Below, piece after piece: positions 1 through 9,166 of a stretch of 64,000 nucleotides of DNA; the first letter of the stretch is position 1; the number at the start of each line of letters is the position of its first letter. The notes beneath the pieces are model-generated. The model made no database searches. It worked only from the letters and a program-made list of their open reading frames with translations, and was not told where the DNA came from. The DNA comes from Bacteroidaceae bacterium. Its GTDB lineage: Bacteria > Bacteroidota > Bacteroidia > Bacteroidales > Bacteroidaceae. The translations under genes and the position numbers were made by a program. The DNA is taken from assembly GCA_017507385.1 (NCBI GenBank), contig JAFWAX010000070.1:1-64000 (forward strand), written 5' to 3'.

Positions 1-12
1 CAACCAACAAAA

Positions 13-2247
13 ATGAAAAACTCACTCAAATTTCTCGCTTATATATATATAATAATGTGTATTGGCAGTACTGCCACAGCACAAACGATTCCCACTTTGG
101 AAAATGCTGTTTACGGAGGACTGATAAAGACCCAATATGCAAGTTCTGTGAACTGGATGGAAGACGGGGAACATTTCGCAAAAATTGAATATAACGAATC
201 AAGCAAGAGACCCGAAATCGTCACATATTCCGCAAAAGATCAAAGCAGAGAGGTGCTTATACCTGCCAACATGCTGATTAACAAAGCGAACGGAAAAAGT
301 TTAAGCATCAGCAGCTGGAACCTCAGCCCAGATCATGAGAAGGTGCTCATCTTTACCAACACAAGACGAGTTTGGCGGTATCACACAAGAGGAGACTATT
401 GGGTCTTGAACAGAAAAAGCGGTGTATTATACCAACTTGGCAAAGGATTAGACGAAAGCAGCCTGATGTTTGCCAAATTTTCTCCAGATTCACGCAAAGT
501 GGCATTTGTAAGTAAAAATAATATTTATGTTGAAGATTTAGCTTCTCAGACCTACAAGCCTATTACCGCTGACGGATGCGACACTATTGTAAATGGCACA
601 TTCGACTGGGTTTACGAAGAAGAATTTGATTGCAGAGACGGTTTTAGATGGAGCGGTGACAGCCAATATATTGCGTATTGGCAGAGCAACACCAGCGGAA
701 CAGGATGGTTCGACATCATCAACAATGTTGACAGCATCTACCCAACCATCCAACGCTTCCCCTACCCCAAGGCTGGAACAACAAACAGCGGCGTTAAAAT
801 TGGATATGTCAACATTGACGGGGGTAAAACAAAATGGTTGGAAATACCTGGTGATGAACGAAATAACTATTTGCCCAGAATGGAATTTATACCTGGAACA
901 AATAAGCTATTCATCCAACAAATGAACAGGGAACAGAACACGAATAAGATCTGGACCTCAACAATTGAACAAGACGACCTTAAAAATATTTTTGTGGATA
1001 AAGATCAAGCATGGGTCGAGACCAACAACCATGTAAAATGGCTGAAAGGAAATAAATTTTTCACTTGGATGAGTGAGCGAGACGGGTGGAGGCATCTCTA
1101 TCGTGTAAGCAGCGATGGCAAGCAAGTCATCCCTATCACAAAAGGAGACTTCGATGTGATTAGCGAAGTGGGAATGAATGAAAAAACAGGCTACATCTAT
1201 TTCATTGCGTCACCAAACAATGCCACACAGCGCTATCTTTACAGAGCCAAACTATTTGGGAACGGAAAATGCGAATTGGTAAGCGACGCCAATCAAGTGG
1301 GACAACATCAATATAACATGTCGCCCACTTGTGCTTGGGCCGTACACACCTTCAGCAATGCACAAACAATGCCTGTCGTTGAAATGCAATCATTCCCTGC
1401 CGGAAAAACTGTCCGTACACTCGTTGACAACAGTGAAAACCAGAAAGAATGGGAAGCTCTTGGTCTGCAACCCAAAGAATTTGTAAAAGTTAAATCGGGC
1501 GACTTGGTACTTGATGCTTGGATGATTAAGCCTGTACAATTTGATGCCAACAAGAAATATCCAGTCATCATCGATGTATATGGAGAACCTGCCAACTCCA
1601 CTGTTCAAGACGTTTGGTCTGGCAACATGTGGCATCAATACTTGGCCAATCTCGGCTATATCGTGGTCAGCATCGAGAATCGAGGCGCAGCTGCTCCTCG
1701 TGGCCGAGAATGGAGAAAGTGCATTTATGGCGAAGTAGGAACTTTTGCTTGCGAGGACCAAGCCCGAGGCATCCAGGATCTCGCACGTCAATTCTCATTT
1801 ATAGATAAAGAGAGAATCGGCATCACCGGTTGGAGCGGAGGAGGCAGCCAAACACTCAACTGCATGTTCCGCTATCCCGATGTATTCAAAACCGGCATAG
1901 CTGTTGCCTTTGTGTCAGACCAAAAGTTATACGACACCATCTATCAAGAAAGGTACATGAACACGCCACAAAACAACCCTGAAGGCTACAAGAAAGGCTC
2001 CCCTATCAGCTACGTGGAAGGTCTGAAAGGCAATCTATTGCTGATTCATGGCACGGGAGACGACAACGTACATTACCAAAGTTGCGAGATGCTGGTAGAT
2101 GAACTCATCAAGGCTGGGAAAATATTCTACCAAGTATCATACCCTATGCGCACCCACGGCATTAGCGAACGAGAGGGAACAACATTCCACTTGCGTAAAA
2201 CCATGTCTGACTTCTGGACAAAATACCTTCCTGCTGGAGGTATCTAA
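13..2247 (+). CDS. Dipeptidyl peptidase IV-like S9 serine peptidase
   Basis: Exported prolyl peptidase that would remove N-terminal X-Pro or X-Ala dipeptides from peptides in the periplasm. The 744-residue length fits DPP-IV. A signal peptide covers about residues 1-24 and ends in TATAQ. The N-terminal part is the beta-propeller domain and holds the WVYEEEF motif (residues 199-205), whose glutamates bind the substrate amino terminus in this family. The C-terminal alpha/beta-hydrolase domain shows the triad: Ser608 in GWSGGG, Asp683 in GTGDDNVH and His715 in RTHGIS. The gene lies 64 bases upstream of a TlpA-like gene on the same strand, so the two may be cotranscribed. The promoter lies outside the window. 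The family call is firm; substrate preference is inferred from the motifs. Confidence 0.95.
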   Translation: MKNSLKFLAYIYIIMCIGSTATAQTIPTLENAVYGGLIKTQYASSVNWMEDGEHFAKIEYNESSKRPEIVTYSAKDQSREVLIPANMLINKANGKSLSISSWNLSPDHEKVLIFTNTRRVWRYHTRGDYWVLNRKSGVLYQLGKGLDESSLMFAKFSPDSRKVAFVSKNNIYVEDLASQTYKPITADGCDTIVNGTFDWVYEEEFDCRDGFRWSGDSQYIAYWQSNTSGTGWFDIINNVDSIYPTIQRFPYPKAGTTNSGVKIGYVNIDGGKTKWLEIPGDERNNYLPRMEFIPGTNKLFIQQMNREQNTNKIWTSTIEQDDLKNIFVDKDQAWVETNNHVKWLKGNKFFTWMSERDGWRHLYRVSSDGKQVIPITKGDFDVISEVGMNEKTGYIYFIASPNNATQRYLYRAKLFGNGKCELVSDANQVGQHQYNMSPTCAWAVHTFSNAQTMPVVEMQSFPAGKTVRTLVDNSENQKEWEALGLQPKEFVKVKSGDLVLDAWMIKPVQFDANKKYPVIIDVYGEPANSTVQDVWSGNMWHQYLANLGYIVVSIENRGAAAPRGREWRKCIYGEVGTFACEDQARGIQDLARQFSFIDKERIGITGWSGGGSQTLNCMFRYPDVFKTGIAVAFVSDQKLYDTIYQERYMNTPQNNPEGYKKGSPISYVEGLKGNLLLIHGTGDDNVHYQSCEMLVDELIKAGKIFYQVSYPMRTHGISEREGTTFHLRKTMSDFWTKYLPAGGI

Positions 2248-2311
2248 AAAACATACAGTTAACAAGGAAAGTATTCAAAAACACATTATTAATCATTAAA
2301 TTTTTAGCAAA

Positions 2312-3097
2312 ATGAGAAACAAGATTTTCATGGCATTCGCAGCACTGACAATCCTTTTGGCAGTTAGCTGTGCACAGAATTCAAAATCTTCAATTCCAGC
2401 AACACCAATTTTGTCTAAGGCTGAGGTGGATGCTAAGCTCAAACCTTTCTTCGAGAAATTGAATTCTATTCCACAAGACAGCAACGGCACTGCGACTATC
2501 CGCAATATGGCTATTGAATTTGCAGAAGAGAACCTCAACGAGGCAGGTGTGTATGTAATCAGAAATGTATTGGCATACACCATGTCAACAGAAGAACTTA
2601 TCACCTTCATCGATGGCAACGAATATTTCAAGGCCGACTCAACCATCATCAAGGAAAGAGCGCTCTGGGAAGTACAGCTCGAAACAGCAGAAGGAAAAAT
2701 GTTCAAAGATTTCGAAGCTGAATATGAAGGTAAAGTTGTAAAACTCTCAGACTATGTTGGCAAAGGAAAGTATGTGCTGGTTGACTTCTGGGCAAGCTGG
2801 TGCGGTCCTTGCCGTGCAGAAATCCCCAACCTTCTCAGCGTTTATGAGAAGTATAAGGGTGACAATTTTGAAGTTCTCGGCGTTGCCACATGGGATAAGC
2901 CAGAAGATACAAAAACAGCAATGGAGCAACTCAAAATCACTTATCCACAAATCATGAATGCTCAATACGCAGGCAGCAACGCTTATGGAATCAACGGCAT
3001 TCCGCAGATTATCCTGTTTGGTCCTGACGGAACCATCCTGAAGAGAAATCTGAGAGGTGCAGCAATCGAAGCAGCAGTAAAAGAAGTTCTGGAATAA
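2312..3097 (+). CDS. TlpA-like thiol-disulfide oxidoreductase lipoprotein
   Basis: Thioredoxin-fold protein anchored in the envelope, probably a reductant of periplasmic disulfides. Residues 1-20 form a lipoprotein signal with lipobox LAVSC (Cys20). An alpha-helical N-terminal region (about 30-125) precedes the thioredoxin-like domain. That domain contains the active-site motif WASWCGPC (Cys164 and Cys167) and the cis-proline segment GIPQIILFG. This layout is common among Bacteroidales AhpC/TSA-TlpA lipoproteins. It follows the DPP-IV gene closely and is closed by a strong hairpin at 3109-3135. The redox activity is well supported by the intact CxxC; the partner proteins are unknown. Confidence 0.92.
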   Translation: MRNKIFMAFAALTILLAVSCAQNSKSSIPATPILSKAEVDAKLKPFFEKLNSIPQDSNGTATIRNMAIEFAEENLNEAGVYVIRNVLAYTMSTEELITFIDGNEYFKADSTIIKERALWEVQLETAEGKMFKDFEAEYEGKVVKLSDYVGKGKYVLVDFWASWCGPCRAEIPNLLSVYEKYKGDNFEVLGVATWDKPEDTKTAMEQLKITYPQIMNAQYAGSNAYGINGIPQIILFGPDGTILKRNLRGAAIEAAVKEVLE

Positions 3098-3108
3098 CAA
3101 CATCTGAC

Positions 3109-3140
3109 AAGCGTGAGTCAACCGAACTCACGCTTATTTT
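3109..3140 (+). terminator. Intrinsic terminator after the TlpA-like gene
   Basis: Perfect 10-bp arms (3109-3118 and 3126-3135) enclose a 7-base loop and are followed by ATTTTGT. It lies 11 bases after the stop codon. Confidence 0.8.
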
Positions 3141-3145
3141 GTAAC

Positions 3146-3221
3146 CACCGCCTGCATAATATTTAAAACACCGTGTTTGAAATATTTCGCAGACGGTGTT
3201 TTAAATATTATGCAGGCGGTG
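3146..3221. repeat. Palindromic element, family B, copy 1
   Basis: Two perfect 29-bp arms (3146-3174 and 3193-3221) flank an 18-base centre (3175-3192). The centre resembles a decayed direct copy of the right arm (GTTTgAAATATTtcGCAG). The same sequence family occurs at 19897-19973 and 47777-47852. It lies between two plus-strand genes, just after a conventional terminator, so it is not needed as one. Confidence 0.9.
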
Positions 3222-3447
3222 ATTGCGTACATGTCAATCACAATTCTGTATGATCTTTCGATGGCGGCAACAGAGAAAGTGAAAGCAGAAAGTACACAAC
3301 ACACACTCATTGGTCATGACAAACTGCATGTCCTCCAACTCACGTTATTTCACACGGTTCGTGCCCAGCAAGACCGCCATAAACTTGTAAAAGACCTTAT
3401 CCAGAGTGCTTATACGGCATTATTTCCCCGTTGGAGAAAAGAAGAGT
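3222..3447. other. Non-coding stretch, no gene recognised
   Basis: Between the family B element and the MATE promoter there is about 226 bases of ordinary-looking sequence. A short open frame crosses it and begins inside the repeat, but it has no promoter, no ribosome-binding site and no recognisable product. It may be decayed coding sequence. Confidence 0.4.
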
Positions 3448-3477
3448 TTTGTATTTGAAGAAAAATCCGTACCTTTG
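3448..3477 (+). promoter_or_regulatory. Bacteroidota-type promoter for the MATE gene
   Basis: TTTG at 3448-3451, an 18-base spacer and TACCTTTG at 3470-3477. It lies about 33 bases before the start codon at 3510. Confidence 0.75.
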
Positions 3478-3509
3478 AAGTCCGAAACAACACAACAGCA
3501 ATACAATCG

Positions 3510-4967
3510 ATGAGCCTTTCCAAAGACGAATTGCTGACACTGGTCAGAAAAGGAGCAAGAAACATGTCGTGGCAAGAAAAGCTACGACTAACTGTGTTAT
3601 TGAGCCTTCCAGCCATGATTGCCCAGCTTTCGTCGGTTGCCATGCAGATTATTGATGCAGCCATGCTCGGACGTCTTGGCACGAAAGAAGCAGCTTCTGT
3701 AGGACTCGTGTCCACCACCATCTGGCTTTTTGGCGGATTGTGCTCTGCCTTTGCCGCAGGCTTTTCTGTCCAGGTGGCACACTATGTGGGAGCCGAAAAC
3801 CTGCAAGGAGCACGCAACATCATCAGGCAAGGAATCTTTTCCGGATTGACATTCAGCCTCTTGCTTTCATTCATCGGCATAGCCATTGCCCCCAGTCTTC
3901 CCCACTGGCTTGGAGCAAGCGAGGATATTTGCGCTGATGCCACTGAATATTTCACCATCGTTGCCATAGCACTCCCCGTTCTTGAAATCAACACGTTAGC
4001 GGCAGGAAGCCTAAGATGCAGCGGCAACATCAAAGTGCCCAGCTTGCTCAACGCTATGATGTGTGTTCTCGACATCATCTTCAACTACCTCTTCATTTTT
4101 GAATTCGGCATGGGAACTGCAGGAGCTGCCTATGGCACGTTTGCCGCCTACATCATCACAATGATTTTCATGCTATACTTCTTGACCATAAAAGACAAAC
4201 ACCTCAAGTTTTCCTTAGACAAAAGACTGGGCGACTCCCAATACCAGCCCCAATACATCCCCACCAAAGAAACGCTGTTCAAAGCCCTGAAGATAGGTTC
4301 TCCCATCAGTTTGGAGCGAGGCGTGATGTGCGGAGCGCAAATTGCCATTACAGGCATCATCGCGCCATTGGGACCAGTTGCAATAGCGGCCAACACATTC
4401 GGCATCAACATCGAGAGCCTTTGCTACATGCCAGGATATGGCATTTCAGAAGCAGCCACCACGCTGGTTGGACAGAGTTTGGGCGCCAAAAGAAAAGACT
4501 TGATGAGAAGCTTCGCATGGATTTCTGTCGGATTGGGAATAAGCATCATGGGAATAATGGGCATCTTCATGGGAGTCTTTGCCCCCGAAATGATGCAAGT
4601 CATCACACAAGACACAGACGTCATAAAACTGGGAACAGAAATTCTCAGGATAGAGGCATGGGCAGAACCCATGTTTGCAGCCAGCATCGTAGCATACGGC
4701 GTGTTTGTCGGTTCAGGAAAGACCCTGATACCAAGCATCATGAACCTTGCCAGCATCTGGATTGTGCGACTTTCACTCGCCCTCCTGCTGGCGCCATCGA
4801 TGGGTCTGCATGGTGTCTGGATTGCCATGTGCATCGAGCTATGCTGGCGAGGCGGCGCTTTCCTGCTTCGCCTGAGAGGAAGGAGCTGGAGCAACCTCAG
4901 CATAACAGAGTCTTATTCTGTCCCCATGCAAGAGCAGCCTGTAAAAAAAGACAAGTTCAATATCTAA
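3510..4967 (+). CDS. MATE family multidrug/cation efflux transporter
   Basis: Inner-membrane exporter with two similar six-helix halves, expected to expel drugs or metabolites in exchange for Na+ or H+. The 485-residue length and about twelve hydrophobic segments fit the family. The opening region LPAMIAQLSSVAMQIIDAAM matches the conserved first MATE helix, and the second half repeats the pattern around GSPISLERGVMCGAQIA. It has its own promoter at 3448-3477 and is convergent with pnp, from which it is separated by a shared terminator. Substrate cannot be read from the sequence. Confidence 0.93.
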   Translation: MSLSKDELLTLVRKGARNMSWQEKLRLTVLLSLPAMIAQLSSVAMQIIDAAMLGRLGTKEAASVGLVSTTIWLFGGLCSAFAAGFSVQVAHYVGAENLQGARNIIRQGIFSGLTFSLLLSFIGIAIAPSLPHWLGASEDICADATEYFTIVAIALPVLEINTLAAGSLRCSGNIKVPSLLNAMMCVLDIIFNYLFIFEFGMGTAGAAYGTFAAYIITMIFMLYFLTIKDKHLKFSLDKRLGDSQYQPQYIPTKETLFKALKIGSPISLERGVMCGAQIAITGIIAPLGPVAIAANTFGINIESLCYMPGYGISEAATTLVGQSLGAKRKDLMRSFAWISVGLGISIMGIMGIFMGVFAPEMMQVITQDTDVIKLGTEILRIEAWAEPMFAASIVAYGVFVGSGKTLIPSIMNLASIWIVRLSLALLLAPSMGLHGVWIAMCIELCWRGGAFLLRLRGRSWSNLSITESYSVPMQEQPVKKDKFNI

Positions 4968-5007
4968 GACTTGACAACATTTTTGAATTCAGGCATGACC
5001 ACACAAA

Positions 5008-5034
5008 AAAGGCATCCCGTCTAAGGATGCCTTT
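5008..5034. terminator. Bidirectional terminator between MATE gene and pnp
   Basis: Arms of 10 bp (5008-5017 and 5025-5034) with A-rich and T-rich flanks on opposite sides. This suits termination of both converging transcripts. Confidence 0.8.
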
Positions 5035-5053
5035 CTCATATCATATATAAATC

Positions 5054-7351
5054 TTACTTCAACAAATCATCAAGTGCAGACTTGAAGCCGTCTCCCTCTG
5101 CAGCAGGTGCATCCTGGCGCAGCTCTTCTGCTCTTGGCTGGCGTTCCTCACGGCGAGGACGACGCTCTCCACGTTCTGGACGTGGACGGCGCTCGCGCTG
5201 TGGACGCTCAACATAGTCCTCAGGCTTCTCGATGAGAACTCGGCGAGAAAGCTTGAACTTGCCAGTCTTCTGGTCAATGTCAATCAGCTTCACCTCTATT
5301 GAGTCACCCTCCTTGATGCCAGCCTCTTCAACTGTTTCAAGTCTCTTCCAGTCGATTTCTGAGATGTGGAGCAAACCATCCTTGCCTGGCAAGAACTCAA
5401 CGAAGCATCCGTAAGGCATCACAGAGCGAACAGTTCCCTGGTACACTTCACCAACCTCTGGGATGGCAACGATAGCCTTGATCTTCGCCATAGCAGCTTC
5501 GATGGCTGTCTTGTCTGGAGCAGAAATCTGCACCTTGCCCACTCCATCCTCTTCTTCAATCGTGATGGTTGTCTGCGTATCCTCCTGCATCTGCTGGATT
5601 ACCTTACCGCCAGGACCGATGACAGCACCGATAAACTCCTTCGGAATGATAATCTGCTCGATGCGTGGAACATGAGGCTTGAGTTCTGGGCGTGGCTCAG
5701 AGATGGTCTTCATCATCTCTCCCATGATGTGCTCACGGCTTGCCTTAGCCTGCATGAGCGCCTTTTCAAGGATTTCGTATGAAAGACCGTCGCACTTGAT
5801 GTCCATCTGTGTTGCAGTCAGACCATTCTTTGTACCTGTAGTCTTGAAGTCCATATCGCCCAAGTGATCCTCATCTCCGAGAATGTCAGAGAGAATAGCG
5901 TACTTGTCCTCGCCTGGATTCTTGATAAGACCCATTGCGATACCTGCAACAGGATTCTTGATAGGCACACCTGCATCCATCAGAGCGAGTGTTCCTGCAC
6001 AAGTTGTAGCCATTGATGAAGAGCCGTTAGACTCAAGCACATCAGAAACCACACGGATTGTATAAGGATAGTCAGCAGGAATCTGTCCCTTGATGCCGCG
6101 CCATGCGAGATGGCCGTGACCGATTTCGCGACGGCCTACGCCACGCTGAGCTTTAGCCTCGCCTGTTGAGAATGGAGGGAAGTTGTAGTGAAGGAGGAAC
6201 TTCATGTAGTAGCGCTCCAATGCACCGTCAACGAGCTTCTCGTCCAGCTTCGTGCCGAGTGTTGCTGTAGCAAGCGCCTGTGTCTCGCCACGTGTGAAGA
6301 TGGCAGAGCCGTGAGGTCCTGGCAGCGGAGAAACCTCGCACCAGATTGGACGTACATCAGTTGTCTTTCTTCCGTCAAGACGGATACCCTCATCAAGGAT
6401 GCAGCGGCGCATAGCGTCACGCTCAACGTCATGATAATAACGGTCAATCAGCGCATACTTCTCTTCCAGCTCATCTTCGCTCAGCTCTGCATGTGCAGCA
6501 GCGTATGCCTCCTTGTAATCCTCGCGTATCTTCTCAAATGCCTCTGCACGCGCATGCTTCTCAAGCGCCTGCTTAGTCACATCGTATGCTGGCTGATAGC
6601 ACTTAGCCTGAAGGTCAGCCTTGAGCTCATCGTCGTTCACCTCATGGCAATACTCACGCTTCACGTCGGTGCCCAGCTCCTTCATTAGCTCCTTCTGGAT
6701 GCGGCACTGTGGCTTGATAGCCTCATGCGCAGCCTTCAGCGCCTCGAGCAAGTCCTGTTCCTGCACTTCCTTCATCTCGCCTTCCACCATCATGATGTTC
6801 TCCTCAGTGGCGCCCACCATCAGGTCCATATCAGCCTCTTTCAGCTGCTCGAATGTAGGGTTAATCACGAACTCTCCATTGATGCGCGCTACACGCACCT
6901 CCGAAATAGGTCCTTCGAAAGGAATGTCTGATGCTGCAAGAGCTGCGCTGGCAGCAAAACCAGCCAGAGCGTCTGGCATATCCTTGCCGTCGGCAGAGAA
7001 CACGTTGACATTCACATAAACTTCGGCATGATAGTTTGAAGGGAACAGCGGACGAAGCGCACGGTCAACAAGGCGGCAAGTGAGGATTTCCTCATCGCTA
7101 GCCTTTCCTTCACGCTTTGTGAAACCTCCAGGGAAACGGCCGTTAGCCGCATACTTCTCACGATACTCTACCTGGAGTGGCATAAAATCTGTTCCCGGTA
7201 CTGCATCTTTCGCTGCGCAAACAGTGGCCAGGAGCATAGTGTCGCCCATGCGGAGCATCACAGAACCATCGGCTTGCTTTGCCAGCTTTCCTGTTTCAAT
7301 GCTGATTTCTCTTCCGTCAGGCAATGAAACTTTCTTTGTAATTACGTTCAT
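5054..7351 (-). CDS. pnp: Polyribonucleotide nucleotidyltransferase (PNPase)
   Basis: 3'-to-5' phosphorolytic exoribonuclease for mRNA turnover. The 765 residues contain the expected order: two RNase PH domains with a helical linker, then a KH domain ([14 protein letters not shown]) and an S1 domain ([15 protein letters not shown]). After S1 there is a tail of about 50 residues very rich in Arg, Glu and Pro ([20 protein letters not shown]). It ends in a short LDDLLK segment. The tail is longer and more charged than in E. coli PNPase and could bind RNA or a partner protein; that is inference. A TATCTTTG element lies upstream at 7413-7420 on the same strand. Confidence 0.98.
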   Translation of the reverse strand: MNVITKKVSLPDGREISIETGKLAKQADGSVMLRMGDTMLLATVCAAKDAVPGTDFMPLQVEYREKYAANGRFPGGFTKREGKASDEEILTCRLVDRALRPLFPSNYHAEVYVNVNVFSADGKDMPDALAGFAASAALAASDIPFEGPISEVRVARINGEFVINPTFEQLKEADMDLMVGATEENIMMVEGEMKEVQEQDLLEALKAAHEAIKPQCRIQKELMKELGTDVKREYCHEVNDDELKADLQAKCYQPAYDVTKQALEKHARAEAFEKIREDYKEAYAAAHAELSEDELEEKYALIDRYYHDVERDAMRRCILDEGIRLDGRKTTDVRPIWCEVSPLPGPHGSAIFTRGETQALATATLGTKLDEKLVDGALERYYMKFLLHYNFPPFSTGEAKAQRGVGRREIGHGHLAWRGIKGQIPADYPYTIRVVSDVLESNGSSSMATTCAGTLALMDAGVPIKNPVAGIAMGLIKNPGEDKYAILSDILGDEDHLGDMDFKTTGTKNGLTATQMDIKCDGLSYEILEKALMQAKASREHIMGEMMKTISEPRPELKPHVPRIEQIIIPKEFIGAVIGPGGKVIQQMQEDTQTTITIEEEDGVGKVQISAPDKTAIEAAMAKIKAIVAIPEVGEVYQGTVRSVMPYGCFVEFLPGKDGLLHISEIDWKRLETVEEAGIKEGDSIEVKLIDIDQKTGKFKLSRRVLIEKPEDYVERPQRERRPRPERGERRPRREERQPRAEELRQDAPAAEGDGFKSALDDLLK

Positions 7352-7412
7352 CTTTTAGGTTGTATATATATAAAACATCTGTTTCGTGCCACCAAACGGC
7401 ACAAAAATCGGA

Positions 7413-7420
7413 CAAAGATA
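7413..7420 (-). promoter_or_regulatory. Probable -7 element of the pnp promoter
   Basis: TATCTTTG on the minus strand, 62 bases before the pnp start. No clear TTTG was found at the expected -33 position. Confidence 0.5.
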
Positions 7421-7504
7421 GCTATTTTCCCGCACACAGCAGCCATCTCCGCACGAAAAAGCTCGCTTTCTCATGTTTTTTAGCAATTTATAAGACTTTT
7501 TGCC

Positions 7505-7524
7505 TATCATCTGCCACCTGCAAC
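7505..7524. repeat. 20-bp direct repeat, copy 1 (acyltransferase 3' end)
   Basis: This 20-bp sequence recurs exactly at 8725-8744, 1220 bp away. Copy 1 covers the last codons and stop of the acyltransferase gene (the C-terminus VAGGR). The pair brackets the gene and its promoter, as a duplicated target or recombination site would. Confidence 0.8.
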
Positions 7525-8580
7525 TACTTTTGTGATTAAAGGGAAATATCTTTTCAAAATCTTATAAACTCCTAGACACAGAAAGATTGTAATGAGCGGA
7601 TCCAAGAAGTATATGCAAAGAATGACATAAGGTGACTGCGGATGTACCATCACCATTAGTATCTTCATTAATCGAGAGACAAGTAGCCCATGTGCTGCAA
7701 ACACAAAAAAACTGGCATTACAAAGAAACTCACTGGGTTGCCTATTAGGGTTATCCATCAAATGAGATGCTATATATGTAACAGCTATCATGCCGACTAA
7801 AATACCCACACAATGCACCCCAAGGTTATACGGAAGCCCTTTCGTTACCATGTCACTTACAGCCAATATGAGATATATCCAAGGTGACCATTTTGCCTTA
7901 TAAGCCAACTTAGCAAAATCCAACTGGCTAACAGCAAAATATGCACCTAAAGGAAAGAAAAAGACAGATTGATGTGACAACGGAGACAGCCCAGCATAAG
8001 TTCCTAACTGAAAGAACCAGACGATTCCCAATAAGATCACCCCGAAAACCTTCAACTTCCGTACAAACCAATAAACAACAGGTGCGGCAATCACAAGCAG
8101 TATCAATTCCCTAATAAACCAAAAAGGGTAATTTATAGGGTAAATATACTCTCTCATCCAAAAGCATTTAAGAAATTCGACAATATCAATTCTGTAATTC
8201 TCTAACAAAGGGAACAAAGAACTGAAACGAGGATGCATTTGAATCAACAGAACAATAAAACCGATAAAGTTCCATATAAGATATGGGATTAACAAGGTAC
8301 GGCATCTGTTCTTCAGTTTCTTCTTGTAAATTTCACCTGTAAAATCTACTTTATAGAAAAAGAGGAAACCTGCAAAAAAGAAGAAAAGAGGAACACTAAT
8401 AGTTGATAGCACATCACTAAGAAAAATCATTATATAATTCAACCAAAGAGTTCTCTCATAACTAACATCCATTCCCTGGACATTAACAATACTCATATTA
8501 TTGTGAATGAACACAACCCCTACAATTAAGGGGAAACGTAGGCTGTTTATTGTTTTTGACAATAAATCGTTATTTACCAT
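7507..8580 (-). CDS. Acyltransferase family 3 membrane protein
   Basis: Integral-membrane acyltransferase of the type that O-acetylates or succinylates cell-surface polysaccharides. The 357 residues give about ten hydrophobic helices. The start holds the family's typical segment SLRFPLIVGVVFIHNN, with the conserved His in the first helix, and a FFFAGFLFFYK stretch in the third. The gene is visibly more AT-rich than pnp and the lipoprotein gene on either side. It has its own promoter (8641-8672) and is bracketed by exact 20-bp direct repeats, so recent acquisition as a cassette is plausible. The acceptor sugar is unknown. A Wzy/OAg-related integral membrane enzyme is less likely. Confidence 0.88.
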   Translation of the reverse strand: MVNNDLLSKTINSLRFPLIVGVVFIHNNMSIVNVQGMDVSYERTLWLNYIMIFLSDVLSTISVPLFFFFAGFLFFYKVDFTGEIYKKKLKNRCRTLLIPYLIWNFIGFIVLLIQMHPRFSSLFPLLENYRIDIVEFLKCFWMREYIYPINYPFWFIRELILLVIAAPVVYWFVRKLKVFGVILLGIVWFFQLGTYAGLSPLSHQSVFFFPLGAYFAVSQLDFAKLAYKAKWSPWIYLILAVSDMVTKGLPYNLGVHCVGILVGMIAVTYIASHLMDNPNRQPSEFLCNASFFVFAAHGLLVSRLMKILMVMVHPQSPYVILCIYFLDPLITIFLCLGVYKILKRYFPLITKVVAGGR

Positions 8581-8640
8581 AACTAAAAAATGATTCCTTT
8601 CTATTCAACAACATCATTTTACGTCTTAAAAGACAATATA

Positions 8641-8672
8641 CAAAGTTACAGGTATTTCCTAAAACAAACAAA
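8641..8672 (-). promoter_or_regulatory. Promoter of the acyltransferase gene
   Basis: On the minus strand TTTG (8672-8669), a 20-base spacer and TAACTTTG (8648-8641), ending 60 bases before the start codon. Confidence 0.75.
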
Positions 8673-8724
8673 AAAGAAAAACGTTTTTAACGACCCCCAA
8701 TCATAAAATATCACAAATCGCGAA

Positions 8725-8744
8725 TATCATCTGCCACCTGCAAC
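8725..8744. repeat. 20-bp direct repeat, copy 2
   Basis: Exact second copy of the 20-bp sequence at 7505-7524, in the same orientation, lying upstream of the acyltransferase promoter. Bases on either side of the two copies do not match, so the identity is confined to the 20 bp. Confidence 0.8.
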
Positions 8745-8842
8745 ATCCACACACGAAAAGGAACAGCAGCCCAAGCTCCCCATCCGCCACCGCTCTTTGC
8801 TTGCACCCTGCACCTCTATTACGCCTCACAGCAAGCCAAAAC

Positions 8843-8924
8843 AAATCGCAACCTTCGGCTGATGAGCCAGAGGTTGCGATTGATGCGCCGAAACTTGCGG
8901 CTGATAAACCGAAGCTTGCGATTT
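8843..8924. repeat. Palindromic element, family E, single copy
   Basis: Outer arms of 18 bp (8843-8860 and 8907-8924) pair with two mismatches. Between them lie further direct and inverted copies of the same unit (GGTTGCGATT, CCGAAACTTGCGGCTGAT). This is the same repeated-palindrome plan as families A-D but a different sequence, and no second copy was found in the window. It lies in a 586-base gap between the divergent acyltransferase and thioredoxin-like genes. Confidence 0.7.
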
Positions 8925-9118
8925 ACCGATGTGGGGAGAACCGCTTGTGCATCCTGCCATCCAGCAGGAACAGCGTTTCCAAGTGCAAATTTACAACATT
9001 TTTTCGGCTTTGTCAAGAGTTGGCATCAAGCATCAGCCACTTTTTTTGCAGACTCCCCATTGGGGCAATCCTTCCACGGTGCCAATCCCGCCATTCCTGC
9101 ACTTTTTCTCCCTTTCCC

Positions 9119-9149
9119 TTTGCCATCTCCATCTTTTGATGTACTTTTG
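9119..9149 (+). promoter_or_regulatory. Promoter of the thioredoxin-fold lipoprotein gene
   Basis: TTTG at 9119-9122, a spacer of exactly 19 bases and TACTTTTG at 9142-9149. It lies 17 bases before the ATG. Confidence 0.85.
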
Positions 9150-9166
9150 CAAAAAGATTAAGAAAC

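Noticed and set aside
3177-3458. 93-codon frame before the MATE gene
   Set aside because: It starts inside the family B palindrome, has no promoter or ribosome-binding site and encodes nothing recognisable.
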